From: Candidatus Zixiibacteriota bacterium
Lineage (GTDB): Bacteria; Zixibacteria; MSB-5A5; GN15; PGXB01
DNA length: 7,399 nt
NCBI GenBank assembly: GCA_030591405.1
Contig: JAUVBC010000101.1
Span: 1-7,399, forward strand
Reading direction: 5' to 3'
Positions within the stretch are counted from its first letter, which is position 1. Every line of letters begins with the position of its first letter. The notes beneath the pieces are model-generated. The model ran no database searches and had not been told where the DNA came from. It was given only the letters and a program-made list of their open reading frames with translations. The position numbers were made by a program, and so were the translations under genes. Positions 4,766 to 7,399 of the stretch are shown piece after piece.

Positions 4766-7042
4766 ATGTATAAAATCCTGCTCAGAATAAAAAGATTCAT
4801 CAAGGGATTTCTTAAGGTAAAATCAGAAACGCGCCAGAAACCAATAACCAGCGCGCGGCATAAGGTAAACAAATATCTGATGCTGTTTCTGGCGACCGCA
4901 TTGATCGCCTTACTTTATCCCGCCGAGAATCTGTTTTACCCCCTTGATTTTCCCAAAGTCGGAGAGATCGCTCGTGAGGATATTATTTCACCTTTTCAGA
5001 TAGTTATTTCAAAATCTGAATCTGAGCTTCAGCAGGAGCGGCGGGATGCGGGCTCTGCTATCCCGATAATTATTGAATATAACAATACAACAGTAGACTC
5101 GATTTTCTCGAAATATAAGAAATTTATGAAATCGGCTTTAACGGCATCCAACATTGTCAGTAGTTTTCGATCTGATAGTGCAGTTGATGAAAGAGAAGTC
5201 GACAGTGTTGTAAATGGGCTGGCCGACAATATATCGATTCAATACCCACTGATAAACGCAGATGCTATCAATCGGCTGATTAAAGAAGATAAAGTTGCTC
5301 TCGCTGATTCGATCATTGAGAGGACTTTGCGCGATAATATATATTTTACCGGTATCCTGTCTGATATTAAGCTTCTCCCTGAACATAAATCCAACTCGGT
5401 AATTGTCAGGATTGGTAAACGGGATGTCTTTCTCGTGCGCGACAAATTGTTGGATCGCTCGTTGGCTTATGTTAGTTTTAGAAATCAGTTGAAAAGCAGA
5501 GCGGTTCATGAAGATTTTGATGCCGATTACTATTATGATCTGGGACGAAATTTTATTGTTCCGAATTTACTTATCAACACTGAAGAGATTATTTCGCGTC
5601 GGAATGAGGCGGTTAATGAGATAAAGCCGATAAAGGAAACTGTCTCAGAGGGCGATTTAATTGTCCGGGCCGGAGCCAAAATAAGCGAAAGACAGCAGGA
5701 GATATTAAGGAAGATTTATTATCAGAAAACGTTGCAGGCTGAAGAGCAGGGACTTTATGAGCAATACCTGCCGGTAATGGCACGAACGTTATTGGTTCTC
5801 ATGATATTCTCATTTTTGTATTTGTACTTTTATCACTTTAAGCGACAGATCTATAATTCGAATCCGAAAATACTGACGATATTTCTAATAATTGCTTTGG
5901 AACTGATGTTAATTTATATCGTTGATGTTAAACTGCAACTGTCTGAATATATCTATCCAATAATAATCTTTTCAATATTGATTACCATTCTATTTGATAC
6001 TGAAACCGGTATATTTTCAACTTTTGCGCTGGCCCTGTTATTAGGAGTCCTGCATCGATTTAATTTTCCATTGGTTCTAATAACGGTAACCGCTGGTACA
6101 ATTGCCTGTTTTACAACCCGCCAGGTACGTCAGCGTTCTGAGTTTTTCAGGTCGATTTTATACCTTTCGATAACATACGTTGTTTTAATTTATGTGATTG
6201 AATCATTTGATATCTCCAGTACAAAAGGTGAAATTCTGAATCTGATCGGATTGGGATTACTCAATGCCATTATTTCGCCGCTTTTGGCAATTGGCATTCT
6301 TCCCGTTTTTGAGTCGTTGTTTGGATTCACAACCGATATTACTCTTTTGGAACTGTCAGACCTGAATCGCCCATTATTAAAACGTCTTGCTCTGGAAGCG
6401 CCCGGGTCATACCATCATTCAATTGTAGTTGGGAATCTGGCCGAAGCGGCCGCCAAAGCGATAAATGCCAACTCACTTCTGGCGCGGGTCGGAGCATATT
6501 ATCATGATATTGGAAAAATAGAAATACCCGAGTATTTTGTCGAAAATCAGCTTGGGATAAAATCGAAACATCAAGACTTGACACCAACCATGTCGGCCAT
6601 TATTTTATCCTCCCATGTAAAGAAGGGGAGATTTATTGGTGAGGAGGCCGATCTCCCTGATGAGGTACTCAATTTTATCGAGGAGCATCACGGAACAATG
6701 TCGATGCCCTATTTTTATAATAAGGCCAAAGAGCAGGCTGATGAGGAGCCTGATATCAGCGAATTTTCATATCCCGGTCCCAAGCCGCAAAAACGTGAGA
6801 CCGCAATTGTGATGCTGGCTGACAGCGTTGAGGCGGCCAGCCGTACTTTGAGTGATCCCAAACCTTCGCGGATATCAAATTTGGTACAAGGCATAATCAA
6901 TGACCGCTTCCAATCGGGTGAACTCGAGGATTGTCCTCTGACGTTGAAGGATCTGGCCCAGATTCGTGAATCATTTGTGCAAATTCTAATCGGCGTTTTT
7001 CACCATCGGGTTGAATATCCAAAAAAGGAGGCGGTTGAGTAG
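4766..7042 (+). CDS. pgpH: PgpH-type 7TM-HD membrane phosphodiesterase (cyclic di-AMP hydrolase family)
   Basis: This 758-residue inner-membrane protein has the full PgpH/YqfF layout. A basic N-terminus and one membrane span (37-55) lead to an extracytoplasmic 7TMR-HDED domain (about 60-335, including SEGDLIVRAGAKIS at 294-307). Seven spans follow (about 338-357, 369-387, 394-410, 413-429, 433-449, 463-480, 491-513), then a cytoplasmic HD domain. Residues matching the metal and catalytic set of Listeria PgpH are all present: the His in SYHHS (550/551), His580-Asp581 in YYHDIGK, His617 in SSHVKKG, His641-His642 in EEHHGT and Asp686 in LADSVEA. SYPGPKPQ (668-675) is also family-typical. Activity on cyclic di-AMP (to pApA) is known for the Listeria protein and inferred here. 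The ATG at 4766 comes 5 nt after the methyltransferase stop, with only a weak AGGCGAG (4749-4755) upstream, so translation may be coupled. It overlaps ybeY by 1 nt. The family is certain; the substrate is likely but unproven. Confidence 0.93.
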   Translation: MYKILLRIKRFIKGFLKVKSETRQKPITSARHKVNKYLMLFLATALIALLYPAENLFYPLDFPKVGEIAREDIISPFQIVISKSESELQQERRDAGSAIPIIIEYNNTTVDSIFSKYKKFMKSALTASNIVSSFRSDSAVDEREVDSVVNGLADNISIQYPLINADAINRLIKEDKVALADSIIERTLRDNIYFTGILSDIKLLPEHKSNSVIVRIGKRDVFLVRDKLLDRSLAYVSFRNQLKSRAVHEDFDADYYYDLGRNFIVPNLLINTEEIISRRNEAVNEIKPIKETVSEGDLIVRAGAKISERQQEILRKIYYQKTLQAEEQGLYEQYLPVMARTLLVLMIFSFLYLYFYHFKRQIYNSNPKILTIFLIIALELMLIYIVDVKLQLSEYIYPIIIFSILITILFDTETGIFSTFALALLLGVLHRFNFPLVLITVTAGTIACFTTRQVRQRSEFFRSILYLSITYVVLIYVIESFDISSTKGEILNLIGLGLLNAIISPLLAIGILPVFESLFGFTTDITLLELSDLNRPLLKRLALEAPGSYHHSIVVGNLAEAAAKAINANSLLARVGAYYHDIGKIEIPEYFVENQLGIKSKHQDLTPTMSAIILSSHVKKGRFIGEEADLPDEVLNFIEEHHGTMSMPYFYNKAKEQADEEPDISEFSYPGPKPQKRETAIVMLADSVEAASRTLSDPKPSRISNLVQGIINDRFQSGELEDCPLTLKDLAQIRESFVQILIGVFHHRVEYPKKEAVE
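7025..7031 (+). promoter_or_regulatory. Strong Shine-Dalgarno for ybeY inside the pgpH 3' end
   Basis: AAGGAGG lies within the last codons of the 7TM-HD gene, 10 nt before the GTG at 7042. It decides the GTG start and shows that this organism does use canonical Shine-Dalgarno initiation for some genes. Confidence 0.65.
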
Positions 7043-7399
7043 TGCAGTTTAATATTATTTCCGACAGTAGTAAAAAAACGCCAAGAATAAAAATTGCCAA
7101 ATTGATGTCAGCAATTGATAAAAAAGAAAAGGCACCAAATTCGTCGGTTAATATTAATTTTATCAATGACTATCGTATGTCACGATTGAATGAGGAATTT
7201 CGAAAAAAGACCGGAACCACTGATGTTCTTTCATTTAATCTCGATGATGATGAAGGTCCCGATTCTGTCCTGGGAGAAATCTATATTTCGACTGAAACCG
7301 CTGAGAAAAATGCAAAAACCAACGGCGTTACCTATACAAATGAAATTTTACGCCTCTGTTGTCATGGATTTCTTCATCTGCTTGGCTACGATCATGAAA
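7042..7399 (+). CDS. ybeY: Endoribonuclease YbeY (rRNA maturation), 3' truncated by the window edge
   Basis: YbeY is a zinc-dependent RNase that helps mature rRNA (notably the 16S 3' end) and removes defective ribosomes. Only the first 119 codons are in the window, and the frame is open at the right edge. The start is GTG at 7042, overlapping the TAG of the upstream gene by one base (TAGTG). Family motifs are in order: LNEEFRKKTGTTDVLSFN (49-66), containing Arg54 which aligns with the conserved arginine of E. coli YbeY; LGEIYIS (77-83); and the zinc motif HGFLHLLGYDH (108-118) with ligands His108, His112 and His118. Two small departures are CC instead of the common VV before His108, and TTDVLSFN in place of the usual PTDVLSFP. 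Position right after phoH and the 7TM-HD gene is the classical context. The remaining 30 or so residues expected for the family lie outside the window. Confidence 0.94.
   Translation, partial: MQFNIISDSSKKTPRIKIAKLMSAIDKKEKAPNSSVNINFINDYRMSRLNEEFRKKTGTTDVLSFNLDDDEGPDSVLGEIYISTETAEKNAKTNGVTYTNEILRLCCHGFLHLLGYDHE

Noticed and set aside
6897..7166. An 89-codon minus-strand ORF spanning the pgpH-ybeY junction
   Set aside because: It overlaps two well-supported genes on the other strand, has no recognisable motif and would cross a 1-nt gene overlap.

Overview
The window is an ordinary housekeeping region from a bacterial chromosome. Base composition looks moderate, perhaps low-to-mid 40s % GC by eye. 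I found no mobile element, CRISPR array, RNA gene or phage signature. Three weak clues suggest the FCB superphylum (Bacteroidetes and relatives) or a candidate phylum near it. These are the carboxypeptidase-regulatory-like domain at the left edge, an AspRS anticodon-binding segment of the GWVxxxRxxGG form that I associate with Bacteroidetes, and a phoH start with no Shine-Dalgarno. However, aspS and ybeY do have good Shine-Dalgarno sequences, and the AspRS C-terminal half is not Bacteroidetes-like. Placement is therefore tentative.

Layout. Positions 1-209 hold the 3' end of a plus-strand gene with a carboxypeptidase-regulatory-like beta-sandwich. It converges on a minus-strand gene (266-766) for a PtsN-like PTS EIIA protein with an intact AVPH active-site motif. 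A 240-bp divergent intergenic region (767-1006) follows. It holds two back-to-back candidate promoters with near-identical TTGACT/TTGACA -35 boxes, plus inverted repeats over the candidate -10 of the EIIA gene. The rest is a plus-strand, operon-like run: aspS (1007-2818), a phoH/ybeZ-type KH-ATPase (2842-3816), a class I SAM-dependent methyltransferase (3867-4760), a PgpH-type 7TM-HD phosphodiesterase (4766-7042), and the first 119 codons of ybeY (7042 to the right edge). All gaps in the run are 50 nt or less, and the last two genes overlap by 1 nt.

How the genes fit together. phoH, the 7TM-HD gene and ybeY form a widely conserved bacterial cluster. YbeY is an RNase for rRNA maturation and ribosome quality control, PhoH/YbeZ is its ATPase partner, and PgpH hydrolyses the second messenger cyclic di-AMP. 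Linking aspS to them joins translation, ribosome maturation and nucleotide signalling in one transcription unit. The unexpected member is the methyltransferase between phoH and pgpH, where I would expect the two to be adjacent. The most testable oddity is the AspRS, whose two known tRNA-specificity positions point in opposite directions. I see no convincing evidence of a new biological system.
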